From assembly GCF_030693485.1 (NCBI RefSeq), contig NZ_JAUYAN010000233.1, forward strand, positions 1 through 34,290: a stretch of 34,290 bases of DNA, in the 5' to 3' direction. Below, piece after piece: positions 1 through 10,879 of this stretch (positions are counted from its first letter, which is position 1; every line of letters starts with the position of its first letter). The position numbers were made by a program, and so were the translations under genes. The notes beneath the pieces are model-generated. The model was given only the letters and a program-made list of their open reading frames with translations. It ran no database searches and was not told where the DNA came from. Origin of the DNA: Bradyrhizobium sp. Lineage in GTDB: Bacteria; Pseudomonadota; Alphaproteobacteria; Rhizobiales; Xanthobacteraceae.

Positions 1-54
1 GGCGAACGCGGCGAGCGCGGCGAACGCGGCGAGCGCGGCGGACGCGGCGGACGC
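1..54. repeat. Six tandem 9-bp units at the window edge, inside fliK
   Basis: The first 54 bases are six copies of a 9-bp unit of the form GGCGRRCGC, alternating as GGCGAACGC and GGCGAGCGC and ending in two GGCGGACGC copies. In the fliK frame each unit encodes an Ala-Ala plus Asn, Ser or Asp triplet. The array may begin before the window. Confidence 0.85.
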
Positions 55-1450
55 CAGGCGATCGCGCGACTCGGCGGCTGCCGACCGGGCGGCGAAGAGC
101 GATTCAGACGATCGCAACGCCAGTGCCAGAAAGCGTGCCGATACCGCGGCCGACGCCGAGGCGCCTTCGCGCGCCACTGCGAAGCCCGTCGACTCGAAGG
201 CCGCGCCGGCCAAGTCAACCGAGGATCAGCGGTCCGACCAGGCTTCAACCGCCGATTCCGCTGTAGATCAGGCCACCCCGTTAACGCAGGATGCACCGGC
301 CACAACGACGCCCGAGCCGGTCGCCGTACCGATTGTCATCGCTGTTGCCGCCCCGACGGCTGCTCCCGCCGCCATGCCCGCATCCGGCAACGCCACGGCG
401 CCGCTCGCGATCGCGGCGGCCGCCATCGCCGCTGCCGCCTCCGCGGGCGCGGCATCAGGCCAGGCCAAGATCGACCCCGACGCTGCCACGCCGGCCGCTC
501 CGGATGCCGAGTCCACCGCCAAGACCACGCCGCAAGCCGCGGCCAATGCGGCTGTCGTGGCATCCGCGGGTCAACCGGCCACGGCAACCGACGCCAGCGC
601 AACCCAAGGTGCGGCCGTTGCCGCTGTCGCGGTCGCGCCGAAAACGGCTACGCCAGTCAAGGCGCCGGCGGCCCCGACCGGCACCGCGGCAACGGACGAT
701 TCCGCCGACACCGCGCCGGTCAGCGCCGATGTCCCGGCAACGGCGATATCCACCGCAGCGCCCGCCAGCGACGTCGCGCAGCCAGCGGCCGTGGCCGGCA
801 AGGCCCACGCCGCGCCCGGCGCCCTCGACTCGGCGAAGACGGAAGCCGCCACCCCCTCGGCATCGGCAGCCAGCACGGCAGGCCGCGCGCCGGAATTCGT
901 GCCGGCGGGACAGGCACCGATCGAATCAGGCGTACAGGTTGCGGGCACGATCCAGACCCAGCTTCACTCCGTCCCGGCCGCAGCGGCTGCCGCAGGCCCC
1001 ATCAGAGTCACGGCGGCAACGGATGCGCCGGTGCCCCTGAGCGGGCTCGCGCTCGAGATCGCGGCGTCGGCGCTAAGCGGCAAGAGCCGCTTCGATATCA
1101 GGCTCGATCCGGCCGAGCTTGGCCGCATCGATGTTCGCATCGACATCGACCGCAACGGCCTCGTGACCTCGCATCTGATGGTCGAAAAGCCGGAAACGCT
1201 GGCGCTGTTGCGTCAGGATGCGGCTCAGCTGCAGCGCGCGCTCGATGACGCCGGGCTCTCGACCGGCAATAGCGGCCTGCAGTTCAGCCTGCGCGACCAG
1301 TCTTCATCCGGTCAGGACGACCGCAGCGAATCCGGACGCAACGCAACTCGCCTGAATTTGAGCGAGGAAGACAGCACGCCGCCTGTCGTCGCGGGACGCA
1401 CCTATGGCCGCATGCTCGGTTCGAGCAGCGGCGTCGATATCAGGGTCTGA
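2..1450 (+). CDS. fliK: FliK, flagellar hook-length control protein (5' end missing)
   Basis: The frame is open from base 2 to the stop at 1448-1450, giving 482 visible residues, so the start lies before the window. An internal ATG at 374 is only the first Met seen. FliK is the secreted ruler that stops hook growth and switches the flagellar export apparatus to late substrates. Roughly the first 330 visible residues are Ala/Pro/Thr/Ser-rich and of low complexity, as in the variable ruler part of alphaproteobacterial FliK. The last 120 or so carry the Flg_hook domain, with the conserved run LDPAELGRIDVRI followed by a Leu-rich helix (LALLRQDAAQLQRALDDAG). flgD follows 10 bases later, which supports the call. 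Confidence 0.88.
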   Translation, partial: ANAASAANAASAADAADARRSRDSAAADRAAKSDSDDRNASARKRADTAADAEAPSRATAKPVDSKAAPAKSTEDQRSDQASTADSAVDQATPLTQDAPATTTPEPVAVPIVIAVAAPTAAPAAMPASGNATAPLAIAAAAIAAAASAGAASGQAKIDPDAATPAAPDAESTAKTTPQAAANAAVVASAGQPATATDASATQGAAVAAVAVAPKTATPVKAPAAPTGTAATDDSADTAPVSADVPATAISTAAPASDVAQPAAVAGKAHAAPGALDSAKTEAATPSASAASTAGRAPEFVPAGQAPIESGVQVAGTIQTQLHSVPAAAAAAGPIRVTAATDAPVPLSGLALEIAASALSGKSRFDIRLDPAELGRIDVRIDIDRNGLVTSHLMVEKPETLALLRQDAAQLQRALDDAGLSTGNSGLQFSLRDQSSSGQDDRSESGRNATRLNLSEEDSTPPVVAGRTYGRMLGSSSGVDIRV

Positions 1451-1460
1451 GGAGAACAGC

Positions 1461-2153
1461 ATGGCCGTCGAAGCAACACTACCGACGCCGATCGTATCGG
1501 CCCCGGGAACGAACACCGGCAAGACCACCACGGGCTCGACGTCGACGACGCTCGCGGACAATTTCCAGACCTTTCTGACGCTGCTGACGACGCAGCTGCA
1601 GAATCAGAACCCGCTCGACCCGCTCGATACCAACCAGTTCACCCAGCAGCTGGTGCAGTTCGCAGGTGTCGAGCAACAGCTCAAATCGAACGACCAGTTG
1701 AAGGCGCTGCTGGAACTGGAAAAGACCGCGCAAGCGACCAACGCCCTGATCTATGTCGGCGCCAACGTCGCGGTCGACGGCAGCACCCAGCAGTTCAACG
1801 GCTCGGCGACCTGGAACCTGAAGTCGGAGAGGGACGCCACCGCCGCCGTCACCATCACCAATTCGGTCGGACAGACGGTCTATTCCGGCAATTATGCGCT
1901 GAACAAGGGCAATGCCAGCTTCGTGTGGGACGGCAAGGGCAATGACGGCACCCAGTGGCCGGCCGGCGCCTACAAGCTGACCGCGACGGCCAAGGATTCC
2001 ACGGGCAAGGACGTCAGCATCGCCACGGAAATCCAGGGCGTCGTCGATTCAGTCGACCTCACCGCCTCGCCGCCGCTGCTATCGATCGGCGGGCAGAACT
2101 ATACCGCCGATCAGATCAGGCGCGTGGTCCGTCCGAGCACCGCTGCGGCGTAA
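1461..2153 (+). CDS. flgD: FlgD, flagellar hook-cap assembly protein
   Basis: This 230-residue protein is the scaffold that caps the growing hook so that FlgE subunits can assemble. The N-terminal FlgD_N segment is clear at about residues 30-80 (FQTFLTLLTTQLQNQNPLDP, then QFTQQLVQFAGVEQQ). The rest fits the FlgD tudor/Ig-like core, with a YSGNYALNKGNASFVWDGKG stretch. I chose ATG 1461 because GGAG lies a few bases upstream; a longer frame from 1404 would overlap fliK by about 47 bases. It is exported without a Sec signal, as expected for a rod/hook substrate. It probably shares a transcript with fliK. Confidence 0.93.
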   Translation: MAVEATLPTPIVSAPGTNTGKTTTGSTSTTLADNFQTFLTLLTTQLQNQNPLDPLDTNQFTQQLVQFAGVEQQLKSNDQLKALLELEKTAQATNALIYVGANVAVDGSTQQFNGSATWNLKSERDATAAVTITNSVGQTVYSGNYALNKGNASFVWDGKGNDGTQWPAGAYKLTATAKDSTGKDVSIATEIQGVVDSVDLTASPPLLSIGGQNYTADQIRRVVRPSTAAA

Positions 2154-2200
2154 GCGCAGCTTCGCGCCCCGCCCTCCACCTCCCATCGTGATCCCTGCCC

Positions 2201-2228
2201 GGCCTGGCGTCTGCAATGACGCCGGGCC
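2201..2228. terminator. GC-rich hairpin downstream of flgD, possible weak terminator
   Basis: GGCC, a mismatch and GGCGTC pair with GACGCC, a mismatch and GGCC around the loop TGCAAT. No T-run follows, so intrinsic termination is uncertain. It may instead be part of an intergenic repeat. Confidence 0.3.
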
Positions 2229-2361
2229 GCATGGCTTTGGCGGTCATTCCAAGGAGATTCGTATTGAAACCTTTTTGAAGCCTTGGGCTTAGGCAAATTT
2301 TAAGCCGAGGGGCGTAGGTTGCTATTTGTGAGTTCAGTGGTTGAGAGTTTGTGAGTACGCC

Positions 2362-2637
2362 ATGACAGAACCCCATCGCCCGAGGGTAAAATACGTCATC
2401 GGGCCTGACGGCAGTCCGTTAACAATTGCGGATCTGCCCGCGCCCGGGACCAAACGGTGGGTTATCCGCCGTAAGGCCGAAGTCGTTGCCGCGGTTCGCG
2501 GCGGTCTGCTCTCCCTCGAGGAGGCTTGCAGCCGCTACACGCTGACGGTGGACGAATTCCTTTCCTGGCAGTTTTCCATCGATCAACATGGCCTTGCCGG
2601 GCTGCGCACCACCCGTATCCAGCAATACCGGCAGTAA
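2362..2637 (+). CDS. sciP: SciP-type small CtrA-inhibitory protein (DUF1153)
   Basis: This 91-residue protein matches the DUF1153/SciP family, which in Caulobacter binds CtrA and blocks CtrA-activated transcription early in the cell cycle. The family core is nearly complete: YVIGPDGSPLT, then TKRWVIRRKAEVVAAVRGGL, LSLEEACSRYTLTVDEFLSW and GLAGLRTTRIQQY. The middle forms a helix-turn-helix-like fold. I chose ATG 2362; a TTG at 2341 in frame would add seven residues that do not look like the family. It sits between flgD and fliF and ends in a strong terminator, so it is probably its own unit. The identity is firm; the role in this organism is inferred from Caulobacter. Confidence 0.9.
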   Translation: MTEPHRPRVKYVIGPDGSPLTIADLPAPGTKRWVIRRKAEVVAAVRGGLLSLEEACSRYTLTVDEFLSWQFSIDQHGLAGLRTTRIQQYRQ

Positions 2638-2673
2638 ATCTCCCGGCAACGGGAAGAACCTGTGGAATTTGAC

Positions 2674-2708
2674 GAAAATCGGCTTCGCCTTGCGAAGCCG
2701 ATTTTTTT
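2674..2708 (+). terminator. Rho-independent terminator after sciP
   Basis: AAAATCGGCTTCGC (2675-2688) pairs perfectly with GCGAAGCCGATTTT (2692-2705) around a 3-base loop, and a run of seven Ts (2702-2708) overlaps the right arm. It should end the sciP transcript and separate it from fliF. Confidence 0.9.
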
Positions 2709-2732
2709 CATGCTGAAGTTTTGCCACGGCCC

Positions 2733-2750
2733 TTAACCTTCGTTAACCAT
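2733..2750 (+). promoter_or_regulatory. CtrA-like box upstream of fliF
   Basis: TTAA at 2733-2736 and TTAACCAT at 2743-2750 are separated by 6 bases. CtrA sites in alphaproteobacteria are TTAA-N7-TTAA pairs or TTAACCAT half sites. This one has a perfect half site but a spacer one base short. It lies about 70 bases before the fliF start, a typical place for an activator of a class II flagellar promoter. Confidence 0.6.
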
Positions 2751-2820
2751 ATCGAAACCATCCCATAGGCAATAATTGCCCAGTCGGCTCCCGGGGGCCG
2801 AATCTAGGGGCGGATTGGTT

Positions 2821-4434
2821 TTGCAGGGTCTGGTAGCTTTCCTGAAGGGTCTGGGCGCTTCGCGCCTGATGGCGATGATCGCGGTGACAGCCGCGCTGAT
2901 CGGCTTCTTCGCCTTTGTCATCATGCGCGTCACGACGCCGCAGATGACCACCCTGTTTACCGACCTCTCGACCGAGGACTCCTCGGGGATCATCAAGGAC
3001 CTGGAACGTCAGGCGATACCGTTCGAACTGCGCAACGAAGGCGCGGTCATCATGGTGCCGAAGGACAAGGTCACCCGGCTGCGCATGAAGCTCGCCGAGG
3101 GCGGCCTGCCCAAGGGCGGCGGCGTCGGCTACGAGATTTTCGACAAGTCCGACGCGCTCGGCACCACCAGCTTCGTCCAGAACATCAATCATCTGCGCGC
3201 GCTCGAGGGCGAACTGGCCCGCACCATCCGGGCCATCGACCGCATTCAGGCCGCGCGGGTGCATCTGGTGCTGCCCGAGCGTCCGTTATTTTCGCGCGAA
3301 ACCCCCGAACCGTCGGCCTCGATCGTGGTGCGGGTGCGCGGGTCGCTCGAACCGCAGCAGATCAGGGCCATCCGCCACGTCGTCGCCTCCGCCGTCAACG
3401 GCCTGAAACCGCAGCGGGTATCGATCGTCGATGAGGCCGGTCAGTTGCTCGCCGACGGCGCCAAGGGCGACGCCGACAACGCCATCGGCGACGAGCGCCG
3501 GGCCGCCTACGAAAAGCGGATGCGCAACCAGGTCGAGGCGATCATCTCCTCGGTGGTCGGCGCGGGCCGCGCCCGGGTCCAGCTCTCGGCCGACTTCGAC
3601 TACAACAAGATCACCCAGACCTCGGACAAATACGATCCCGAGGGCCGGGTGCTGCGCTCGAGCCAGACCCGCGAGGAATCCTCCGCGACGGCCGAAAACG
3701 GCGGCCAGGTCACGGTCAACAACGAACTGCCCGGCAACGCCCAGAACCGGGACGGCGCGGCGGTCGCGCGCGACCAGAGCAAGAAGAGCGAAGAGACCAA
3801 CAATTACGAGATCTCCCGCACCACCAAGACCGAAGTGACCGAGGTCGGCCGGGTCAACCGCATTTCCGTCGCCGTGCTGGTCGACGGCAGCTACGTCAAG
3901 AACGAGAAAGGCGAGCAGGTCTATCAGGAGCGCAACAAGGAACAGCTCGACCGCATCGCGGCGCTGGTGCGCTCGGCGATCGGCTTCGACCAGAAGCGCG
4001 GCGACCAGGTCGAGGTCGTGAACCTGAAGTTTGCCGAAGCGCCGGTCGTTCCGCCGGTGGTGGAGCCCGGCGGCCTGCTCGGCATGCTGCAATTCACCAA
4101 GCACGACGTGATGTACGTCATCGAGCTCGGCGTCATGATGCTGCTCGGCCTCGTGGTGATGTTCATGGTGATCCGGCCGCTGGTCAGGCGCATCCTGGCT
4201 TCCGAAGAGGTCCCCGCCCTCGCCAAGGACAGCGCCCTGCCGGCGCTGACGGACGGCAGCGAGGCAACCGGCCAGAGCCTGATTCCCGGCGCGCTTCCGA
4301 GCGCGATCGACATCGCCCAGGTCCAGGGCCAGGTGCACGCGCAGTCCGTGCATCGCGTCGGCGAGCTGGCCGAACGAAATCCCAACGAAACCGCCAATAT
4401 CGTCCGACAGTGGCTAACCGAACCGGCAACCTGA
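2821..4434 (+). CDS. fliF: FliF, flagellar MS-ring protein
   Basis: FliF is the inner-membrane ring on which the basal body is built; its C-terminus binds FliG. With a TTG start at 2821, preceded by AGGGGCGGA, the protein is 537 residues and begins [12 protein letters not shown] as in rhizobial FliF; a TTG at 2776 would add 15 unlikely residues. A first membrane helix lies at about residues 16-36 and a second at about 430-452. Between them are the conserved ring-building motifs ([34 protein letters not shown]). The last residues ([10 protein letters not shown]) match the FliG-binding tail. The stop is one base from fliG, so the two are translationally close and form an operon to fliN. Confidence 0.95.
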   Translation: MQGLVAFLKGLGASRLMAMIAVTAALIGFFAFVIMRVTTPQMTTLFTDLSTEDSSGIIKDLERQAIPFELRNEGAVIMVPKDKVTRLRMKLAEGGLPKGGGVGYEIFDKSDALGTTSFVQNINHLRALEGELARTIRAIDRIQAARVHLVLPERPLFSRETPEPSASIVVRVRGSLEPQQIRAIRHVVASAVNGLKPQRVSIVDEAGQLLADGAKGDADNAIGDERRAAYEKRMRNQVEAIISSVVGAGRARVQLSADFDYNKITQTSDKYDPEGRVLRSSQTREESSATAENGGQVTVNNELPGNAQNRDGAAVARDQSKKSEETNNYEISRTTKTEVTEVGRVNRISVAVLVDGSYVKNEKGEQVYQERNKEQLDRIAALVRSAIGFDQKRGDQVEVVNLKFAEAPVVPPVVEPGGLLGMLQFTKHDVMYVIELGVMMLLGLVVMFMVIRPLVRRILASEEVPALAKDSALPALTDGSEATGQSLIPGALPSAIDIAQVQGQVHAQSVHRVGELAERNPNETANIVRQWLTEPAT

Positions 4435-4435
4435 T

Positions 4436-5518
4436 ATGTCAGTACCGCAAACCTCCAACGCCAACGACATCTCCACCGTCATCGCCTCGCTCGCGAGTCG
4501 TCAGGCCAATCGTCCCAAGGGCGAAAAGCTGAGCGGCCCGAAGCGTGCGGCGATCCTGATGCTGGCGCTCGGCGAACAGTATGGCGGCAAGGTCTGGTCG
4601 CTGCTCGACGACGACGAAGTGCGCGAACTTTCGATGCACATGTCGTCGCTCGGCACCGTCGAGGCCGACGTGGTGGAAGACCTGCTGCTCGAATTCGTCT
4701 CGCGGATGTCGGCGTCCGGCGCCTTGATGGGAACCTTCGACGCCACCGAGCGGCTGCTGACGCAATACCTGCCGTCCGATCGGGTCACCGGCATCATGGA
4801 CGAAATTCGCGGTCCCGCCGGCCGCAACATGTGGGAGAAGCTCTCCAACGTCCAGGAAGAGGTGCTCGCCAACTACCTGAAGAACGAATATCCGCAGACC
4901 ATCGCCGTGGTGCTGTCGAAGCTGAAGCCGGAACATGCCGCGCGCGTGCTCGCGATCCTGCCCGAGGACATGGCGCTGGACGTGATCGGCCGGATGCTGA
5001 AAATGGAAGCAGTGCAGAAGGAAGTGATCGAGCGCGTCGAGCAGACGCGGCGCACCGAATTCATGTCGAACCTGTCGCAGACCCGCCGCCGCGACGCCCA
5101 TGAGGTGATGGCCGAGATCTTTAACAATTTCGACCGCCAGACCGAAACCCGCTTCATCACCTCGCTGGAAGAGGACAACCGCGAAGCCGCCGAGCGCATC
5201 AAGGCGCTGATGTTCACCTTCGACGACCTCGTCAAGCTCGACGCCGGCTCGGCGCAGACCCTGATGCGCAACGTCGACAAGGACAAGCTCGGCATCGCGC
5301 TGAAAAGCGCCAATGAGGACGTCCGCGGCTTCTTCCTCGGCAACATGTCGTCGCGCGCCGGCAAGATGCTGCTCGACGACATGGCGGCGCTTGGACCGGT
5401 GCGGTTGCGCGATGTCGACGAGGCGCAGGCGCTGCTCGTCAACCTCGCCAAGGACCTCGCGGCCAAGGGTGAAATCATGCTGACCAAGAACCGCGCCGAC
5501 GACGAGCTGGTGTACTGA
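4436..5518 (+). CDS. fliG: FliG, flagellar motor switch protein
   Basis: FliG (360 residues) links the MS ring to the C-ring and takes torque from the stator. The N-terminal part (from about residue 34, [14 protein letters not shown]) binds FliF. The middle domain has [13 protein letters not shown] at 151-163, a variant of the EHPQTIA motif. The C-terminal domain carries the MFTFDDLV helix at 259-266, where charged residues contact the stator. The start ATG lies one base after the fliF stop, and the stop TGA overlaps the fliH ATG by one base. About 30 poorly conserved residues precede the first domain, as in related bacteria. Confidence 0.96.
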   Translation: MSVPQTSNANDISTVIASLASRQANRPKGEKLSGPKRAAILMLALGEQYGGKVWSLLDDDEVRELSMHMSSLGTVEADVVEDLLLEFVSRMSASGALMGTFDATERLLTQYLPSDRVTGIMDEIRGPAGRNMWEKLSNVQEEVLANYLKNEYPQTIAVVLSKLKPEHAARVLAILPEDMALDVIGRMLKMEAVQKEVIERVEQTRRTEFMSNLSQTRRRDAHEVMAEIFNNFDRQTETRFITSLEEDNREAAERIKALMFTFDDLVKLDAGSAQTLMRNVDKDKLGIALKSANEDVRGFFLGNMSSRAGKMLLDDMAALGPVRLRDVDEAQALLVNLAKDLAAKGEIMLTKNRADDELVY

Positions 5519-6165
5519 TGGCCGCTCCCGCCAAATTCCTGTTCGACATGGACTTCGGGGTCCCCGACAAGACGCGGGAGCGCCCCGCCACGCCGTCGGA
5601 AATCGCGCAGAAGATCGCCGCCGCCGAGGCCCGCGCCTATCGCGACGGCTTCGACGCCGGACAGCGCGAGGCGAAGGCGGAAAGCGACCGCCGCACCGCG
5701 CTGGCGCTCGAGGAGATCGGCATCGGGGTTCGCGGCATCGCGACCAACTTCTCCGGCATCGAAACCCGGATGGAGACCGAAGCGGTCGATGTCGCGGTGG
5801 CGGTGGCGCGCAAGCTGTGCAGCGAGCTGATTGCCGGCGAACCGCTTGGCGAGATCATCGCCCTGGTCAGCGACTGCTTCTCGCATCTGGTGGCGACGCC
5901 GCATCTCGTGGTCCGGATCAACGATTCCCTCTACGAGGCCGCCCGCGAGCGGATCGAGCGGCTGGCGAAACAAAGCGGCTTCGAAGGCCGCCTCGTCATC
6001 CTGGCTGAGCCGGACATTCCGACCGGCGACTGCAAGATCGAGTGGGCCGACGGCGGCGTGGTGCTGGAGCGCGCGGCGATCGAAGCCAAGATCAATGAAC
6101 TTGTCGGGCGCTACATCGCGTCCCGCGACCAGGCCGGCCATCCGGCTACGAGGACTAACCCATGA
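5518..6165 (+). CDS. fliH: FliH-like flagellar export ATPase regulator
   Basis: This 215-residue protein lies at the fliH position and has the expected build: a short N-terminal segment (FLFDMDFGVP), a long charged Ala/Glu-rich helix (about residues 25-65, including ARAYRDGFDAGQREAKAES), and a C-terminal globular part resembling the FliH/HrpE family (VAVAVARKLCSELI, LVILAEPDIPTGDCKIEW). FliH holds the export ATPase FliI at the membrane and the C-ring. The start overlaps the fliG stop (TGATG) and the stop overlaps the fliN start (ATGA), implying coupled translation. Sequence conservation in this family is low, so the call leans on position. Confidence 0.85.
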   Translation: MAAPAKFLFDMDFGVPDKTRERPATPSEIAQKIAAAEARAYRDGFDAGQREAKAESDRRTALALEEIGIGVRGIATNFSGIETRMETEAVDVAVAVARKLCSELIAGEPLGEIIALVSDCFSHLVATPHLVVRINDSLYEAARERIERLAKQSGFEGRLVILAEPDIPTGDCKIEWADGGVVLERAAIEAKINELVGRYIASRDQAGHPATRTNP

Positions 6166-6512
6166 GTGACACCGACGCACAGGTTCCGCTTCCCGATCTC
6201 AACTCCGCAGACGCGTTGCCGGTCGATGACGTGGCCTATCTGGAAGACGAACAGGCTTCGCGCATTGCCGCCGACCTCGAAGCGGTGTTCGACGTGCCGG
6301 TGCAGGTTTCGGCGGTGCTCGGCCGCTCCAAGATGGACGTCGGCGAGCTCTTGAAACTCGGGCCCGGCACCGTGCTGGAACTCGATCGCCGCGTCGGCGA
6401 AGCCATCGACATCTACGTCAACAACCGGCTGGTCGCGCGTGGCGAGGTGGTTCTGGTCGAAGACAAGCTCGGCGTGACCATGACTGAAATCATCAAGGCG
6501 GAACGCGCCTGA
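6162..6512 (+). CDS. fliN: FliN, flagellar motor switch protein
   Basis: FliN (116 residues) forms the lower C-ring and helps to switch rotation and dock export cargo. The C-terminal SpoA fold is plain from about residue 44: VPVQVSAVLGRSKMDVGELL, LGPGTVLELDRRVGEAIDIY, VNNRLVARGEVVLVEDKLGV and T(M/E)I. The N-terminal 40 residues are acidic and variable. The ATG overlaps the fliH TGA. The gene ends the tight run that begins with fliF; flbD follows after 57 bases with its own ribosome binding site. Confidence 0.95.
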   Translation: MSDTDAQVPLPDLNSADALPVDDVAYLEDEQASRIAADLEAVFDVPVQVSAVLGRSKMDVGELLKLGPGTVLELDRRVGEAIDIYVNNRLVARGEVVLVEDKLGVTMTEIIKAERA

Positions 6513-6569
6513 AGGCGCTCATAACGATACCGCTCGAAACGAGCGCGAACGGACGAACAGGAGAACATC

Positions 6570-7949
<1,380 letters not shown>

Positions 7950-7955
7950 TCGGGA

Positions 7956-8165
7956 TCACGCCGCTTCCGTGCGATCGGATCGCCGTGACGCCAGGAGCTG
8001 CACGTCGAGTTGGGAATAACTCGGCGCATCCGGTTTGCGAAAGATGTGGATCGGGGTGCCCGGCTTCAAGTCACGCTCGGTGAATACGGCATAGGCGTAC
8101 AGCGCGAGGTAACCGAACGCGAGTGCGCCGATGGCGTAGAATGCCCAGGTCCCGACGCGCTTCAT
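7956..8165 (-). CDS. Small single-pass membrane protein, function unknown
   Basis: The 69-residue product has one strong membrane helix near its N-terminus (WAFYAIGALAFGYLALYAYAVF, about residues 7-28) preceded by MKRVGT. A soluble tail follows with a basic and Pro-rich stretch (PGTPIHIFRKPDAP). Third codon positions are GC-rich, as in the genes around it, which favours a real gene. It converges on flbD with only six bases between the stops. I do not recognise the family. A short inner-membrane protein is all that can be said. Confidence 0.6.
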   Translation of the reverse strand: MKRVGTWAFYAIGALAFGYLALYAYAVFTERDLKPGTPIHIFRKPDAPSYSQLDVQLLASRRSDRTEAA

Positions 8166-8689
8166 CGGCCCAAGCCCCTCAGCAACGGTTCCCCGAACGT
8201 CAGGGCGATTTCAACAAGCTTACGTTCCACGCAGAGCAGTTCCCTTCACTTCCAACGCCTGACTATATGTGCCGGAGAATACCTGTGCAAACCTGGACGG
8301 ACGCGTAGCCTTTGCCGTCGGCACGCTGCCTCGGCTCGCCTGCGTCGATAGGGCCGCCCGACCGGAAGGTCTGCAACTCAGGGTTTGCATCCCGACGACA
8401 CTGGTCGTCAGCGTGCCGCTGGTAAACGCGGCACAGACCGTGGCGGCGGTGTGGCTGGGGGTGCGCGGCAGCACGGTCATCCGCACCCCGGCGAGCCTCG
8501 GCGCGATCCTCGATTAGACAGGATCGGCATCTGCTGATTGGGTCACCTTCAAATCCAGCCCGGGGCGCGATGGGCGGAAGGCTCACTCCCGGTCCGGTGC
8601 CGGAAATGGGCTAACAAAGCAGGCGCGTTTATGGCACATGGTGCTGCCGTCCGAATATCAGGACATGCCGCCCCGTTGCCGAGATCGCC
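8166..8689. other. 524-base gap without a confident gene; leader of metY at its 3' end
   Basis: Several short frames cross this stretch on both strands. The most protein-like runs on the plus strand from a GTG at 8269 to 8517 (82 residues, ending in VRGSTVIRTPASLGAILD). It has no recognisable family or good ribosome site, so I do not call it. The last 170 bases should hold the metY promoter and leader. They contain CGGCA (8525-8529), TGCTGATTGGG and later TGCCG followed by GGAAATGGGCTAAC, which loosely recall SAM-II riboswitch parts (see findings). Confidence 0.4.
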
Positions 8690-9985
<1,296 letters not shown>

Positions 9986-9987
9986 GC

Positions 9988-10770
9988 ATGCAACTCACCG
10001 TCAACGGCATTGATACCTTCGTCGCCACTGGCGGCCGTGCATTCGACAAGTCGCTGCCGACCATCGTGCTGCTGCACGGCGCCGGCTTCGATCACACCAC
10101 ATGGGCGCTGCATTCGCGGTGGTTCGCGCATCACGGGTTCGGCGTGCTGGCGCCGGATCTGCCGGGCCATGGACGCTCAGGCGGCGCGCCGCTGGCGACC
10201 ATCGCCGACATGGCCGACTGGACCGCGGCGCTGCTCGACGCGGCGGGTGCGGCAAACGCAAAGCTGGTCGGTCACTCCATGGGATCGCTGATCGCGCTGG
10301 AGACCGCCGCGCGGCACCCGGCCAGAGTAACCGCGCTGAGCCTGATCGGCACCGCGGCGACCATGACGGTCGGCCCCGATCTGCTCAGGGCGGCCGAAGC
10401 CAACGACCATGACGCCGTCGACATGGTTTCGATCTGGGGCCTCGGCTATCAGGCCGAACTCGGCGGCAGCCTCGCGCCCGGCCTGTGGATGCATTACGGC
10501 GCGCAGCGGGTGCTCGAACAATGCCGGCCCGGCGTCCTGTTCAACGACCTCTCGGCCTGCAACGCCTATCAGGGGGCGCTCGCCGCCGCCGCGCAGATAA
10601 AAGTCCCGGCCACGCTCATTATCGGCGAACGCGACATGATGACCCCGGCACGGGCCGGCAAGGCGCTGGCCGCGGCACTGCCGAACTCGCGCACCGTGGT
10701 GCTGCCGGGCGCCGGCCATATGATGATGGTCGAACGGCCCGATGAATTGCTGGCGGCGCTGCAAGGCTGA
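9988..10770 (+). CDS. Alpha/beta hydrolase
   Basis: This 260-residue protein has the canonical fold: oxyanion loop VLLHGAGFDHTTW at 27-39, nucleophile elbow GHSMG at 95-99 (Ser97), acid Asp216 in GERDMMTP, and His244 in GAGHMMMVERP. There is no signal peptide, so it is probably cytoplasmic. A TTG at 9982 overlaps the metY stop; I prefer ATG 9988. It is co-transcribed with metY. One possibility is cleavage of an ester linked to homoserine or methionine metabolism, but the sequence does not fix the substrate. Confidence 0.88.
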   Translation: MQLTVNGIDTFVATGGRAFDKSLPTIVLLHGAGFDHTTWALHSRWFAHHGFGVLAPDLPGHGRSGGAPLATIADMADWTAALLDAAGAANAKLVGHSMGSLIALETAARHPARVTALSLIGTAATMTVGPDLLRAAEANDHDAVDMVSIWGLGYQAELGGSLAPGLWMHYGAQRVLEQCRPGVLFNDLSACNAYQGALAAAAQIKVPATLIIGERDMMTPARAGKALAAALPNSRTVVLPGAGHMMMVERPDELLAALQG

Positions 10771-10879
10771 ACGGAACTTTGTGTCTGGCGCGTATTCTCG
10801 ACGCGACCGGTATCCACCCCGAATCGCGTCCGGGACAGGCTTTCGCTTGAGAACGCCCTAACTGCGCAGTAAAACCCAT

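Noticed and set aside
1..54. Possible CRISPR or satellite array at the left edge
   Set aside because: Units are 9 bases with no spacers and stay in the fliK frame, so this is a coding repeat.
3286..4353. 355-codon minus-strand frame opposite fliF
   Set aside because: Antisense to a complete FliF; residue make-up (Asp, His, Arg, Leu runs) is typical of shadow frames.
4873..6180. 435-codon minus-strand frame opposite fliG and fliH
   Set aside because: It runs antisense to two well-identified genes and has no family-like sequence; long antisense frames are common in high-GC DNA.
8269..8517. 82-codon plus-strand frame with a hydrophobic middle
   Set aside because: GTG start without a ribosome site, no known family, and competing frames of similar quality on the other strand.
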